Positions 25,326 to 33,385 of a DNA stretch of 64,000 bases are shown in pieces. This DNA is from a virus. The stretch spans positions 1-64,000 of the IMG/VR virus record IMGVR_UViG_3300032050_014001. The stretch is one strand, 5' to 3'. A program made the translations under genes and the position numbers. Each line of letters starts with the position of its first letter. Within the stretch, counting starts at the first letter, position 1. The notes beneath the pieces were generated by a model. The model had not been told where the DNA came from, made no database searches, and saw only the letters and a list, made by a program, of their open reading frames with translations.

Positions 25326-26347
25326 TACATCGCTTTTAATCTAATCTCAGCAGCTAATCCTTTGTAAGAATTTTTCTTAATAAATTCTTTTGGTATTTCA
25401 TTAATCTTTAATGTAATTGCTAGGTCATTAAAGTCTTTTATTTTCTTACCTACACTCTCTGGCCAAATAAAAAGAGTTTCACCATTCTTAGCTAAGATTT
25501 GGCTTTTCTTCTTGGCTGCTTGATCTATCCACTGTGAATCCAGCACCCAAATAAAATCTTTCAATAACAACGAATTTATTTGATCTTGTTGTTTCATAGA
25601 AAACAACTTTTCAGATTCATCCTGGATTCCCGCAACCGCTACTCCATTTTTAACAAAACAAGAATTGAATGGTCCTTCAAAAATAAAAACTTCATTATCA
25701 TCATTGATCTGATCAATATTGAATATTGTCTTTTCACTATTAATTTTTGAGATATAACGCGGTTTAATTTTGTTATCCGCAGCCAATATTGTTCTGGTTT
25801 GATAATGAACAATCTTATTATTTTTATCAAAGAATGGTATTACTAATCTATTCTTATGCACAGGATCAGTTAGTGATATATAAAGTGCTTTTGGTTTATT
25901 GCATGCTGTTTTTAATCTTCTTGCTTCAATAAATTCTAATGCTCTGATGACTACCGTTTCGTCTTTATAATATTCTACTTGCTGTTCATCAAATAAATTA
26001 ATGCAATCTTCTGGCAATGTTGATGATTGAACAATTTCTTTCTTTTCTGTTGTTATATCGTCTAATGATATTGTCGAATAATTTTCTAATTCTTTTTTAA
26101 TGTCTAATATAGACATTCTTGTTACCTCTTGGATCCACGAAATTGGTGTAGAACTCCAACCACAGTTATGACAATATATATTGTTATTTTTTGGAATGTA
26201 ATAACAACGCTGCTTTTTTAACCATGATTTGCCTTCTCTGCAGATCGGGCACGAACCTACATATGTTTTATTGAAACGATTATGTTTCGGTGCGCCAGCA
26301 TGTTGGAAGAATTTTTGTGCAATATATTCTTCGGGCAAGATGATCAT
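25322..26347 (-). CDS. 61: DNA primase (gp61-like)
   Basis: This 341-residue protein has an N-terminal zinc ribbon: CPICREG near residue 33 and CHNCGW near 58. A TOPRIM-like domain follows, with EVFIFEGPFNSC near 218 (the EG of TOPRIM) and WVLDSQWID near 266 (the acidic pair region). Such primases make short RNA primers for the lagging strand and work with the gp41 helicase encoded at 31356. The length matches T4 gp61 (342). The second TOPRIM acid motif is less canonical (DSQWID instead of DxD). It ends in a shared stop with the 24906 gene. Confidence 0.8.
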   Translation of the reverse strand: MIILPEEYIAQKFFQHAGAPKHNRFNKTYVGSCPICREGKSWLKKQRCYYIPKNNNIYCHNCGWSSTPISWIQEVTRMSILDIKKELENYSTISLDDITTEKKEIVQSSTLPEDCINLFDEQQVEYYKDETVVIRALEFIEARRLKTACNKPKALYISLTDPVHKNRLVIPFFDKNNKIVHYQTRTILAADNKIKPRYISKINSEKTIFNIDQINDDNEVFIFEGPFNSCFVKNGVAVAGIQDESEKLFSMKQQDQINSLLLKDFIWVLDSQWIDQAAKKKSQILAKNGETLFIWPESVGKKIKDFNDLAITLKINEIPKEFIKKNSYKGLAAEIRLKAMY

Positions 26348-26364
26348 GCCTTATGATAAGGGGT

Positions 26365-26574
26365 TTAATTAAATTTACAAGAACCCGAAATATCATTACC
26401 AGTTTCTGCATCTAAAACTTTTACTAATCCTTTTCTAATAAATGTACCAGAAGAAGGATCATACCAATGAGCTTCGACAAAAATTTTATCACCGATTCTT
26501 TTTTCCATGATGCGAGGATTTACTGGTTGTCCTGAAATGGGTGATGCAATTCTTTCTGGTTTTACGAAGTCCAT
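26365..26574 (-). CDS. Small protein with late promoter, unknown
   Basis: This 69-residue basic beta-rich protein is conserved-looking: MDFVKPERIASPISGQPVNP, then EAHWYDPSSGTFIRKGLVKV near 34-53. A GxF.RKG motif and the small size suggest a compact beta fold, perhaps a virion cap or adaptor. Its start is preceded by CATAAATA at 5 nt, so it should be expressed late although it sits between primase and clamp genes. No family is recognised. Confidence 0.5.
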   Translation of the reverse strand: MDFVKPERIASPISGQPVNPRIMEKRIGDKIFVEAHWYDPSSGTFIRKGLVKVLDAETGNDISGSCKFN

Positions 26575-26578
26575 GTAT

Positions 26579-26839
26579 CTATTTATGTTTTTTGTTGAAT
26601 AAAAATTGTTCTTTTAGAAAAACATAGAGATCTTTAGGTAAGATCTCTACTTTCTCAAGAATTCCGTTTTTTAAACCACGTTTTAAATCAAATTTTGAAA
26701 CTGTTTGATTTTTTATTTCTGGTATTGTTAGAAAATGGCATTGTGAAAAACTACTTTCTATCATTACAAACATTTTACCTTTATGATCACCCTCTAAAAC
26801 ACCAAATGCAGTTCCTTTTTCTGGAACCTTAAAAAGCAT
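26579..26839 (-). CDS. Hypothetical protein (26579-26839)
   Basis: I start this at the ATG complementary to 26837-26839 (86 residues, MLFKVPEKGTAFGVLEGDHK). A longer frame upstream would overlap the neighbouring gene by over 80 bp. The product is a beta-rich small domain with strands FVMIESSF and CHFLTIPE and a basic C-terminus (FLFNKKHK). It overlaps the upstream gene's stop by 11 bp. Function unknown. Confidence 0.5.
   Translation of the reverse strand: MLFKVPEKGTAFGVLEGDHKGKMFVMIESSFSQCHFLTIPEIKNQTVSKFDLKRGLKNGILEKVEILPKDLYVFLKEQFLFNKKHK
26580..26587 (-). promoter_or_regulatory. T4-type late promoter box CATAAATA
   Basis: Minus-strand CATAAATA lies 5 nt before the ATG of the 69-residue gene ending at 26365. 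It overlaps the stop region of the 26579 gene. Confidence 0.55.
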
Positions 26840-27146
26840 CGGGGTTATTATTTTGCATAAAGAATCTATTAACCGCCGTAGAAAGGGAATCTGCGTCTTG
26901 TTGGCTGTTTGCATGTACTAAATTAATTGGATTTCCGTTCATGTCATATCCTAAAACGATAAAACATTTCATAAACTCTTCTAATGTAGAAGAGATAGCG
27001 ACTTTATTGTCTGATGATTTACGAGATCTTTCTAGTAAATCAGCTTGTAATGCTTCTTTTAGAAGCTGTTTAATCTGTTCTTTCCCGATTTTATCAGAAT
27101 TATTTTTTGGTATTCTTTTCTTTTTATCATCGGGATTTTCGCCCAT
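26829..27146 (-). CDS. Hypothetical helical protein with late promoter
   Basis: The start at 27146 (MGENPDDKKKRIPKNN, 105 residues) lies 5 nt after an AATAAATA late box. Longer starts upstream would place that box inside the coding region and overlap the neighbour more. The product has a basic, polar N-terminus and two helices (EQIKQLLKEALQADLLER, DADSLSTAVNRFFMQNNN). A small late regulator such as a gp33-like co-activator would fit this neighbourhood, but no gp33 motif is visible, so I leave it unassigned. Confidence 0.5.
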   Translation of the reverse strand: MGENPDDKKKRIPKNNSDKIGKEQIKQLLKEALQADLLERSRKSSDNKVAISSTLEEFMKCFIVLGYDMNGNPINLVHANSQQDADSLSTAVNRFFMQNNNPDAF

Positions 27147-27150
27147 AGAA

Positions 27151-27498
27151 TTATTTATTCTTTTCAACATAGTATGGGCTTTTTTCGTCAATTGTTTGAA
27201 TATTTTTTTCGTTTAAATGCGATACAATTACTTCAATTGATTGTGTAGATATAGCAAAATTCTTAGGAAATAGGATACCGCCATCATTTAATTCAAAATA
27301 AATCTCATCGATAAATGTTTTATTAGTAAAACAAGTAACAAAAATAGAAGAACGGCCCGGATCAATTAATACAGTCCATCTTCTCGGATCATGGGCACCG
27401 TATTTTTGAAAAATACGAATTACACTAAACCCACAATCTCTTAATCTTTTAATAAAATATCCGGGTGTAGATATTTTATTTTTTTGTCTCTTATTCAT
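27151..27498 (-). CDS. Conserved hypothetical protein beside clamp gene
   Basis: This 115-residue protein begins with a basic segment (NKRQKNKISTPGYFIKRLRD). A compact alpha/beta domain follows, with DPRRWTVLIDPGRSSIFVTC near 37-56 and FELNDGGILFPKN near 68-80. The NDGG turn and regular strands suggest a folded domain conserved in T4-like phages, but I cannot name it. It lies 25 bp downstream of the sliding clamp gene on the same strand, so it probably belongs to the replication operon. Confidence 0.55.
   Translation of the reverse strand: MNKRQKNKISTPGYFIKRLRDCGFSVIRIFQKYGAHDPRRWTVLIDPGRSSIFVTCFTNKTFIDEIYFELNDGGILFPKNFAISTQSIEVIVSHLNEKNIQTIDEKSPYYVEKNK
27152..27159 (-). promoter_or_regulatory. 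T4-type late promoter box AATAAATA
   Basis: Minus-strand AATAAATA lies 5 nt before the ATG at 27146. It decides the start of that gene. Confidence 0.55.
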
Positions 27499-27523
27499 TT
27501 TTTATATATAATTAAGATTAATT

Positions 27524-28258
27524 TTAAATCACTTTCGCAGTGGTTATATATTTCAAATAATATCCCGGTTCTTCTACTTCAACACATAAAATACCTTTGC
27601 TTGAATTAATTTTGAATTGCAATTGACTAGATCTTAATGTTGAAATGCTTCGAACTACATCAAATAAGAATGGCATCGGTTTTGATAATGCATTACCTTG
27701 ATATGTTTCTGCTAAAACAGTAGTAAAGCTATCAACATTATGTTTGCTTTTGTCTGTTAATTCGCAATGAATTTCGCCATTTTCTGAATAAAAATAAATC
27801 TTTTCGCTGTTATTAAAAGTACTACATTTCAACAAATTTTGAAATGTAACAATATCAATAGTAAACTCTACATCAAATTCAAAAGATTGTATTTTACTTA
27901 AAGATAAACCAACTGGTGCAATAATACCATCTTCTAACAGATGATATTTAAATTTAATTTTGGGTGATTTGTATTCGATATTATTTGAATTGACTGTCAA
28001 TTCAATATTTTGATCTTCAATGCAATCAAATGCTTTAATGAACTTTTTGACATCTGGAATATTCAATGATACTTGCTGATCATTGTCTAATGTAGCGTCA
28101 GAACATTTAGCGTAAAGAATGCTATTATTATCTGCTGTTTTGTTTAATGAAATGATTTCATTATTCTTAGCTGTCAGAATAGCTAAATCTGACAGCCTTG
28201 AAATTGGAGATAGGAAATTATTACAAAAACTATTCTTATTCTTAAAAGATAATTTCAT
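27524..28258 (-). CDS. 45: DNA polymerase sliding clamp (gp45)
   Basis: This 244-residue protein matches the T4 gp45 design: two similar subdomains of about 120 residues, each with a helix followed by strands. The opening MKLSFKNKNSFCNNFLSPIS parallels MKLSKDTTALLKNFATI of T4. IPDVKKFIKAFDCIE near 68-82 marks the first subdomain. VDVEFTIDIV-type strands and LLKCSTF mark the second. The trimer encircles DNA, tethers polymerase and, in T4, activates late transcription with gp55 and gp33. Length is close to T4 gp45 (228). It is followed on the same strand by gp32-type SSB and gp41 helicase genes. Confidence 0.8.
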   Translation of the reverse strand: MKLSFKNKNSFCNNFLSPISRLSDLAILTAKNNEIISLNKTADNNSILYAKCSDATLDNDQQVSLNIPDVKKFIKAFDCIEDQNIELTVNSNNIEYKSPKIKFKYHLLEDGIIAPVGLSLSKIQSFEFDVEFTIDIVTFQNLLKCSTFNNSEKIYFYSENGEIHCELTDKSKHNVDSFTTVLAETYQGNALSKPMPFLFDVVRSISTLRSSQLQFKINSSKGILCVEVEEPGYYLKYITTAKVI

Positions 28259-28270
28259 GTATTAATTGTA

Positions 28271-28639
28271 TTAAGCTTCTAGCTTTTGCAACCTATTACT
28301 GATATTACTTAATTTATCTTCGATGCGCTTCAATGAAGCAAAAATATTCTTAGCGGTAGCTGAGTCATCAAAATCAAATTCCAATTGATCACTAGGTGAT
28401 TTTGGTTGAATCTGTACTCGAGGTTGAATATTTTGTGGTTGAATTGGCGGTGCTTCAGTCTGAGTTAATTGCCTATTGTTCGGGATATTAGTTAAAATAT
28501 TAGTTGCAATTGCTTTAAACTCTTGACTCTGTGGACGCAGATGTTGAGTGCGCCCTACAATGTTTTGATCAAGCTTCGCTAACTCTCCATAGGTTTGTCC
28601 TATGAATTGTTGAAGCATTCCTTGTACATCTTCATCCAT
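28271..28639 (-). CDS. Hypothetical replication-operon protein with C-terminal coiled coil
   Basis: This 122-residue protein has a helical N-terminus (DVQGMLQQFIGQTYGELAKL), a Pro/Gln-rich linker (PPIQPQNIQPRVQIQPKSP), an acidic patch (LEFDFDDSA) and a short heptad-like C-terminus (FASLKRIEDKLSNISNRLQK). It lies 12 bp from the clamp gene and 1 bp from the SSB gene, so it is certainly in the replication operon. The acidic patch and coiled coil suggest a protein-protein adaptor. No T4 counterpart identified. Confidence 0.5.
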   Translation of the reverse strand: MDEDVQGMLQQFIGQTYGELAKLDQNIVGRTQHLRPQSQEFKAIATNILTNIPNNRQLTQTEAPPIQPQNIQPRVQIQPKSPSDQLEFDFDDSATAKNIFASLKRIEDKLSNISNRLQKLEA

Positions 28640-28640
28640 A

Positions 28641-29495
28641 TTAGTCTAATCCTTTCAAAAGTTCTTGTACAGTTGCATCATCAAGAATGTCATCGTCATC
28701 TGAAGATGCGGGTGCTGATGATTTAGTTACTGTAGTAGGTTCTGCTAGAACTGTAGCTTGTACTGATTCAACGGGAGCAGCTGCTGAAGACACTGAGCTC
28801 TTGCATAGGAAATGTTCTTCCCATAATTCACGAAGTTCATCAGCGGTCTTAACCCCTGCGATTTTCTTAAGATCATGAACTGAATTATACAACTCATTAA
28901 TCTTTGCTTCTGATAATCCAAGATCTACTGGTGATGTGAAACGCGAAGATACATAAGATGGATATTCACCTTGTTTCTCTACCTTGACCTTAAGATTACA
29001 CCCACCTTTACTCAGGTCAAAGATACGAGGACCGAACTCAGCAGCGTCTTCACCATCCATAGCTTCATCAATAATCTTAGCTAACTGACGACCATATCGA
29101 AGAATCTTAACAGTACCATTATTTTCAGGATTGGTTGGATCATCAATAATATAAGCATTAACCATCCACTTCTCAGAACGATTAACTTTTTCAGCCTTCT
29201 TCTTTTCTACATCCGTACCAAGTCGAAGGATACGATAACGTTCTTCTTGAATTGGATCACGTTCTCCAAATGATTGCAATGAAACGGCTGATACGAATTG
29301 ACCTGTTGCGAATGATTGCCATCCATTCAGGTAATAATGAAAGAATGTATCTGCGGGTGATTTTGTATTTGGAAGAAGACGAACGGTGTATGTCTTACCT
29401 ACTTCTAACTTGAGAATGTCTTTATATGAAGATCCACCGGTATCTTCTTTAGCTAAGGCATTCTTGATTGATTGGAACATTGATGCTGTATACAT
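28641..29495 (-). CDS. 32: Single-stranded DNA-binding protein (gp32)
   Basis: This 284-residue protein has an N-terminal LAST-like region, an OB-fold core with VGKTYTVRLLPNTKSPADTF near 32-51, and a very acidic C-terminal tail (SSDDDDILDDATVQELLKGLD at the end, where the listed run of Asp is the key part). gp32 coats ssDNA and recruits helicase loader, polymerase and recombination proteins through its acidic tail. T4 gp32 uses a Cys3His zinc site; no such Cys cluster is present here, so the fold should be zinc-free. It heads the clamp operon (minus strand). Confidence 0.8.
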   Translation of the reverse strand: MYTASMFQSIKNALAKEDTGGSSYKDILKLEVGKTYTVRLLPNTKSPADTFFHYYLNGWQSFATGQFVSAVSLQSFGERDPIQEERYRILRLGTDVEKKKAEKVNRSEKWMVNAYIIDDPTNPENNGTVKILRYGRQLAKIIDEAMDGEDAAEFGPRIFDLSKGGCNLKVKVEKQGEYPSYVSSRFTSPVDLGLSEAKINELYNSVHDLKKIAGVKTADELRELWEEHFLCKSSVSSAAAPVESVQATVLAEPTTVTKSSAPASSDDDDILDDATVQELLKGLD

Positions 29496-29519
29496 ATTGA
29501 ATATTTTTAATTGGTTTCG

Positions 29520-30149
29520 TTATATTTTTTTTAATCCTTGTTTTACTAATACTTTTAATTTCTTCGATGAGAAATATCTATTCGTATACAATTGTATATT
29601 TTCATAGACATTCTCGCCAAACATGAATTTCAATAATTCTTGATCTTCATGTCTAATATAGTTTAGTGCATTTGGCAATTCGATCAACACATAAGGATGC
29701 ATTTTTCTTTCTTTCCAATGCAGCATGAAGCTTTTCATTTCATTAGTCTTGTGTGCAAGATATTGATTTAATGAAATATTATTTTGTGTTAAAAATTCTT
29801 TTAAGAATTTTAAACTCTCTAATACTTTTAATAACATATCCTCCGAATCCGGATCTAAATCAGCTTCTTTTTGAATATAGAGAGTATATGCTTTAATTGC
29901 TTTTTGCGATGTAAAATATTTCAAATCGAAATATTCTTCGGCACCATAGATAGCATATGATGCTTTAAAAAAATCATTGATGTGTATACTGGGAAATTTT
30001 CTCAGTATGTTAGATATTCTCTTAAGATAAACCAATACATCAGATGGAATATCATTGAAATTTTTTCTTAACTTATATGGTAGGTTTTTAGCTTGGCGAC
30101 TAGTTTTTAGGTATTCGTTATATAGTCTTTCTTCAAAATCGCTTAACAT
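29520..30149 (-). CDS. Conserved hypothetical protein upstream of gp32
   Basis: This 209-residue helical protein contains several conserved-looking blocks: RLYNEYLKTSRQAKNLPYKL, FKASYAIYGAEEYFDLKYFT and SQKAIKAYTLYIQKEADLDP. It lies directly upstream of gp32 on the same strand, where T4 carries gene 59 (the helicase loader), but I see no convincing gp59 match by eye. The 5' end overlaps the next gene by 17 bp. A replication accessory role is the contextual guess. Confidence 0.55.
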   Translation of the reverse strand: MLSDFEERLYNEYLKTSRQAKNLPYKLRKNFNDIPSDVLVYLKRISNILRKFPSIHINDFFKASYAIYGAEEYFDLKYFTSQKAIKAYTLYIQKEADLDPDSEDMLLKVLESLKFLKEFLTQNNISLNQYLAHKTNEMKSFMLHWKERKMHPYVLIELPNALNYIRHEDQELLKFMFGENVYENIQLYTNRYFSSKKLKVLVKQGLKKI

Positions 30150-30432
30150 TATTAGCTATAATAGTAGCACCTTCTTTAGAATTCAAGAACTTACTTATAT
30201 ATTTGCTTTTACTCAAAGAAGGATCGAAGTCGATAAACAATTTGAATAATTCATAATCCGTATCGATAGATACCATTTTCTTAAGAATCTGTTTGTATGT
30301 AGGATTCTTAAGGAGTAATAAAAAAATATTAGGCAGATTTAATTTCTTGCCAGATATCAAACACATTAATGAACAGAAACATAAAAAATTATGTTCTATT
30401 TCCCTCTTTTCGATTACAAGATTAGCTACCAT
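30133..30432 (-). CDS. Hypothetical small helical protein
   Basis: This 99-residue protein starts with a short basic segment and has helices such as FLCFCSLMCLISGKKLNLP and YKQILKKMVSIDTDYELF. Its start overlaps the stop of the DHH gene by 7 bp and its stop overlaps the next gene, so it is part of the replication operon. No motif is recognised. Confidence 0.5.
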   Translation of the reverse strand: MVANLVIEKREIEHNFLCFCSLMCLISGKKLNLPNIFLLLLKNPTYKQILKKMVSIDTDYELFKLFIDFDPSLSKSKYISKFLNSKEGATIIANNVKRF

Positions 30433-31316
30433 ATTTTTTGTAAAGTTTTAGTAAATTCTATAAATTTTGAAGTTAGATTACCTCCTGCGTACCGTTGTGT
30501 TCCGCCGCCTTCAACTAACTTTTCTGCAATCAGATGTAATGGTGCGTCTGATGTTACTTTTTGTTGCATATAAACAGTCTTGAGTCCCAAATTGACTACC
30601 ATTACAATATCCACATTGTATACATCAATTAAATGATTTGAAATTTCTGGAAAATAATTTTCAGCAAATGTAGATACTACTTTATATTTTTTTCCTTTAG
30701 CAGGTAATATTCCTTGGAATATATCTAATTCTGATACGGTTTTTGCAATTCGTTTAAAATGTAAATTAATTACGTTCTGTTGTTGTTGATTGAATCCGTT
30801 ATATCCATTATCAAATTGTTTAATAAATTGAATTAAACGATCAGCACTGACACCCCAATATAATGCATTTAAAAAATTTGATTCTTTAAATTTATTTTTA
30901 CCTGAAATATAATCATCAATCAAACTAATTAATTTGATTTGCTTAGGTGTTAGTTTTTTGATTAATTCATTTTTAAATAATCTAAAAATCAATCTAGTAG
31001 TTGAACTAGTTTCAGCTATAGCTGTTTTTGCATCTGTGTATAAATGTTTTTTATCACAATGTGATTTATGTGTATCAATGATAATACAATTAGACTTGTC
31101 TGCGACATCTAAACATTTTGATAAATCTATAGAGGTTATATAGATCTTGGAATATTTTGTCATTCCATTTTCTAATTGCCATTTAAGGAAATCATCACGG
31201 AATTTTCTTGGTGTAGTATATTGTATTTCAATGTTACTGCCTTTGAGCCATTTCAAAAGAAGGCAACATCCAGCACCATCTAATCCATAATTAGTCCATA
31301 TGACTTCTTTACTCAT
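30426..31316 (-). CDS. DHH/DHHA1 family phosphoesterase, degenerate
   Basis: This 296-residue protein follows the DHH plan. Near the N-terminus NYGLDGAGCCLLLKWL (8-23) replaces the usual DxDG metal site. IYITSIDLS near 58-66 is the second acidic strand, and IIIDTHKSH near 78-86 replaces the D-H-H motif. AETSSTTRLIFRLF near 100 matches the helix after the active site. The C-terminus holds GGGTQRYAGG near 270, where DHHA1 domains normally read GGGHxxAAG. Family members (NrnA, RecJ-like, oligoribonucleases) hydrolyse short RNA or cyclic dinucleotides. Changed metal residues may alter or abolish activity. It sits between gp41 and gp32-region genes. Confidence 0.75.
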   Translation of the reverse strand: MSKEVIWTNYGLDGAGCCLLLKWLKGSNIEIQYTTPRKFRDDFLKWQLENGMTKYSKIYITSIDLSKCLDVADKSNCIIIDTHKSHCDKKHLYTDAKTAIAETSSTTRLIFRLFKNELIKKLTPKQIKLISLIDDYISGKNKFKESNFLNALYWGVSADRLIQFIKQFDNGYNGFNQQQQNVINLHFKRIAKTVSELDIFQGILPAKGKKYKVVSTFAENYFPEISNHLIDVYNVDIVMVVNLGLKTVYMQQKVTSDAPLHLIAEKLVEGGGTQRYAGGNLTSKFIEFTKTLQKIW

Positions 31317-31355
31317 TAATATGAGTATATATAGTCAAAATGGAATTTTGTTCAA

Positions 31356-32681
31356 CTAGTCTGCTAAAGAAGCTAATACATCTCTTGCGGATTCTGTACT
31401 ATCTACCATTGAAGCCAATTCTTGGTCTTCTTTTAAAGTCAATGTTGAATAATCAATTCTAAATGCTGATGATCCGAAGTTAGGGCCGAAACGATTTTTC
31501 ATCATAGCTACTCTCATAACACCTTGTTCTGCATCTTCTTCTAATTGATAAACAGAAGCAATAAAATCACCTGTTGTAGCTAGCCCATAACTTTCTGAAA
31601 GTGATTGCATAGTTGGTTCTGCGACATCATATCCCGATCGGTTTAACTGTGTTGCGGTAATAAACGGACAATTATAAACATACGACAATGCCCTAGTCTG
31701 TTCAGATAAGTGTTTCACCTTTTCATATGAATTATTTCCATATGTAGTATGTAATAGATTCAAATAATCTAATACTACAGCATCAACAAAGATGCCTTTA
31801 TTTCTTAATGTCTTAATGAATGATGATAATTGATTAGGTGTAATTGTTGATGGCGGAAATTCTTTAATCAAAATCCTTCCTCGTGGATTCTTCTCTTTGA
31901 TTTCTTCAAGAGCATTTTGCAATGATTCTGACTCTTCTCGCAATGTTCTAATAGGTATCTTAGTAGCTGATGATGCAATACGTTTTGCGTACATGATCTC
32001 GGACATTTCCAATGTAACAAGCAATACTGTTTTACCTTGCTCAGCAATATTTTTAGCTACATTTCCTAATACAATACTCTTACCGACATTTGCTTGACCA
32101 GCAAAAATATACAATGCCCTACCATTTTGCATGAATCCCCCATTTAATTTTTCATCTAACCATTCCCACTTTGATGGAATAACTGGTTCATCCGAATTTA
32201 ATTCTTTGATTAACTTTTCGGGATTATGATAAAGATCTAATCCAATATCTGTTGTCAAATTAATATTACATGTCTTTTCAAATTGATCTAAGACCCACGA
32301 AGTATCTGCTTTTCCTTGTTGCAATTTATCCGCAACATCAAGCATAGTCTTATATACAGCTCTTTCTTTTAAGAAGCGTTCTGTATTCTTGATTAATTCA
32401 TCATGATTATAATTCTTATCTAATGATTGAATCATTAATAATACATTTTTGAAAGAATCTTTTAATTCTTGTGTGGTAAGATAATTTTTTAATTCTGAGA
32501 GATTGGGTAAGCAATCTCTCTTTTCAAAATATTCTTTTACTAACAAAAACATCGCTTTGACATCTTTGTCCCGAAAATAATCCGGATCTGTATTATCAAC
32601 AACTGAAGAGAAATATTCCTCATCAGTAATCATCTTAAGACAGAAGATCTTCTCAAAATGATCTAAATCAATTTTATCCAT
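31356..32681 (-). CDS. 41: Replicative DNA helicase (gp41, DnaB family)
   Basis: This 441-residue protein has the DnaB/RecA-like core. Walker A is AGQANVGKS at 194-202 with preceding FAG strand; a Walker B strand AVVLDYLNLL follows near 300; and sensor/arginine-type segments (ITATQLNRSGYD near 338, MMKNRFGPN) complete it. The N-terminal ~170 residues form the primase-interacting helical domain. gp41 is a hexameric 5'-3' helicase that works with gp61 primase and gp59 loader. Length is similar to T4 gp41 (475). Confidence 0.88.
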   Translation of the reverse strand: MDKIDLDHFEKIFCLKMITDEEYFSSVVDNTDPDYFRDKDVKAMFLLVKEYFEKRDCLPNLSELKNYLTTQELKDSFKNVLLMIQSLDKNYNHDELIKNTERFLKERAVYKTMLDVADKLQQGKADTSWVLDQFEKTCNINLTTDIGLDLYHNPEKLIKELNSDEPVIPSKWEWLDEKLNGGFMQNGRALYIFAGQANVGKSIVLGNVAKNIAEQGKTVLLVTLEMSEIMYAKRIASSATKIPIRTLREESESLQNALEEIKEKNPRGRILIKEFPPSTITPNQLSSFIKTLRNKGIFVDAVVLDYLNLLHTTYGNNSYEKVKHLSEQTRALSYVYNCPFITATQLNRSGYDVAEPTMQSLSESYGLATTGDFIASVYQLEEDAEQGVMRVAMMKNRFGPNFGSSAFRIDYSTLTLKEDQELASMVDSTESARDVLASLAD

Positions 32682-32689
32682 GCTTAATA

Positions 32690-33385
32690 TTATTTGGTGT
32701 CTTTACGATTTACACCGTATTCTTTGATAAACGTTTCGTTGCTGCTTTTCCATATAGGATTTTCAATTGACAATAAACCAGGAGAGCGATGAATTACATT
32801 AATTGGATAGACACCAATTTTTAATTTTTTCATATTAGCTTCTAATGATGCAGAAATATCATAATGATGAAATGTATATTTTTCATTAAAATTAAAGCCA
32901 ACTTTTTTTGCTTTAGGAATATAAACAGCAAAGAATAATCCATCAATAATTACAACACGAGAAGGTGAAGGACCGAAATTAGTAACCATCATTTGCTTTT
33001 CGTTTACTGGGTGTGCTACGAATCCTCGATGATCTTTTCTGTCTGTCATTAAATGCCAAAGGTTAATTCCACCGATTCGCGGATTCAATCCACCAGCCAA
33101 TCCAACAATGTCGTAATCTAATTTTTTTGCTTCATTCAATTTTTGTAAAAGTCTGGCATCGTCAATATAAACATCATCATGAACGAATACAATCCATTCA
33201 TAATTTTTATATTTTTCATTATTAAGGATAGTATTATATTGTTTTGACAATCCTTCTTTATTTTGATAAAATACTTCTAATTCAAAATCAGAAGATAATT
33301 TGCATTCATTATATGATTTATAGATATCTGTTTCTTGGAATTGATGTCTATTTTTTTGTGTACAAGTAACAATTAAATTGTTCAT
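32690..33385 (-). CDS. Glycosyltransferase, GT-A fold (GT2-like)
   Basis: This 231-residue protein has a GT-A sugar-nucleotide domain: an N-terminal beta strand NLIVTCTQKN, then VFVHDDVYIDD near 67-77, where the acidic DD replaces the usual DXD that binds metal and nucleotide-sugar. A conserved WHLM segment and a HHYDISASLEAN segment follow. It resembles small phage/bacterial glycosyltransferases acting on glycans or DNA bases. It overlaps the glutaminase gene start (4 bp). Substrate cannot be inferred. Confidence 0.6.
   Translation of the reverse strand: MNNLIVTCTQKNRHQFQETDIYKSYNECKLSSDFELEVFYQNKEGLSKQYNTILNNEKYKNYEWIVFVHDDVYIDDARLLQKLNEAKKLDYDIVGLAGGLNPRIGGINLWHLMTDRKDHRGFVAHPVNEKQMMVTNFGPSPSRVVIIDGLFFAVYIPKAKKVGFNFNEKYTFHHYDISASLEANMKKLKIGVYPINVIHRSPGLLSIENPIWKSSNETFIKEYGVNRKDTK

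Noticed and set aside
26829-27146. gp33 late co-activator assignment
   Set aside because: Location near the clamp gene is suggestive, but the T4 gp33 C-terminal LDFLL-type clamp motif is absent.
29520-30149. gp59 helicase loader assignment by position upstream of gp32
   Set aside because: No convincing residue pattern of gp59 could be found by eye, so the gene is left as conserved hypothetical.
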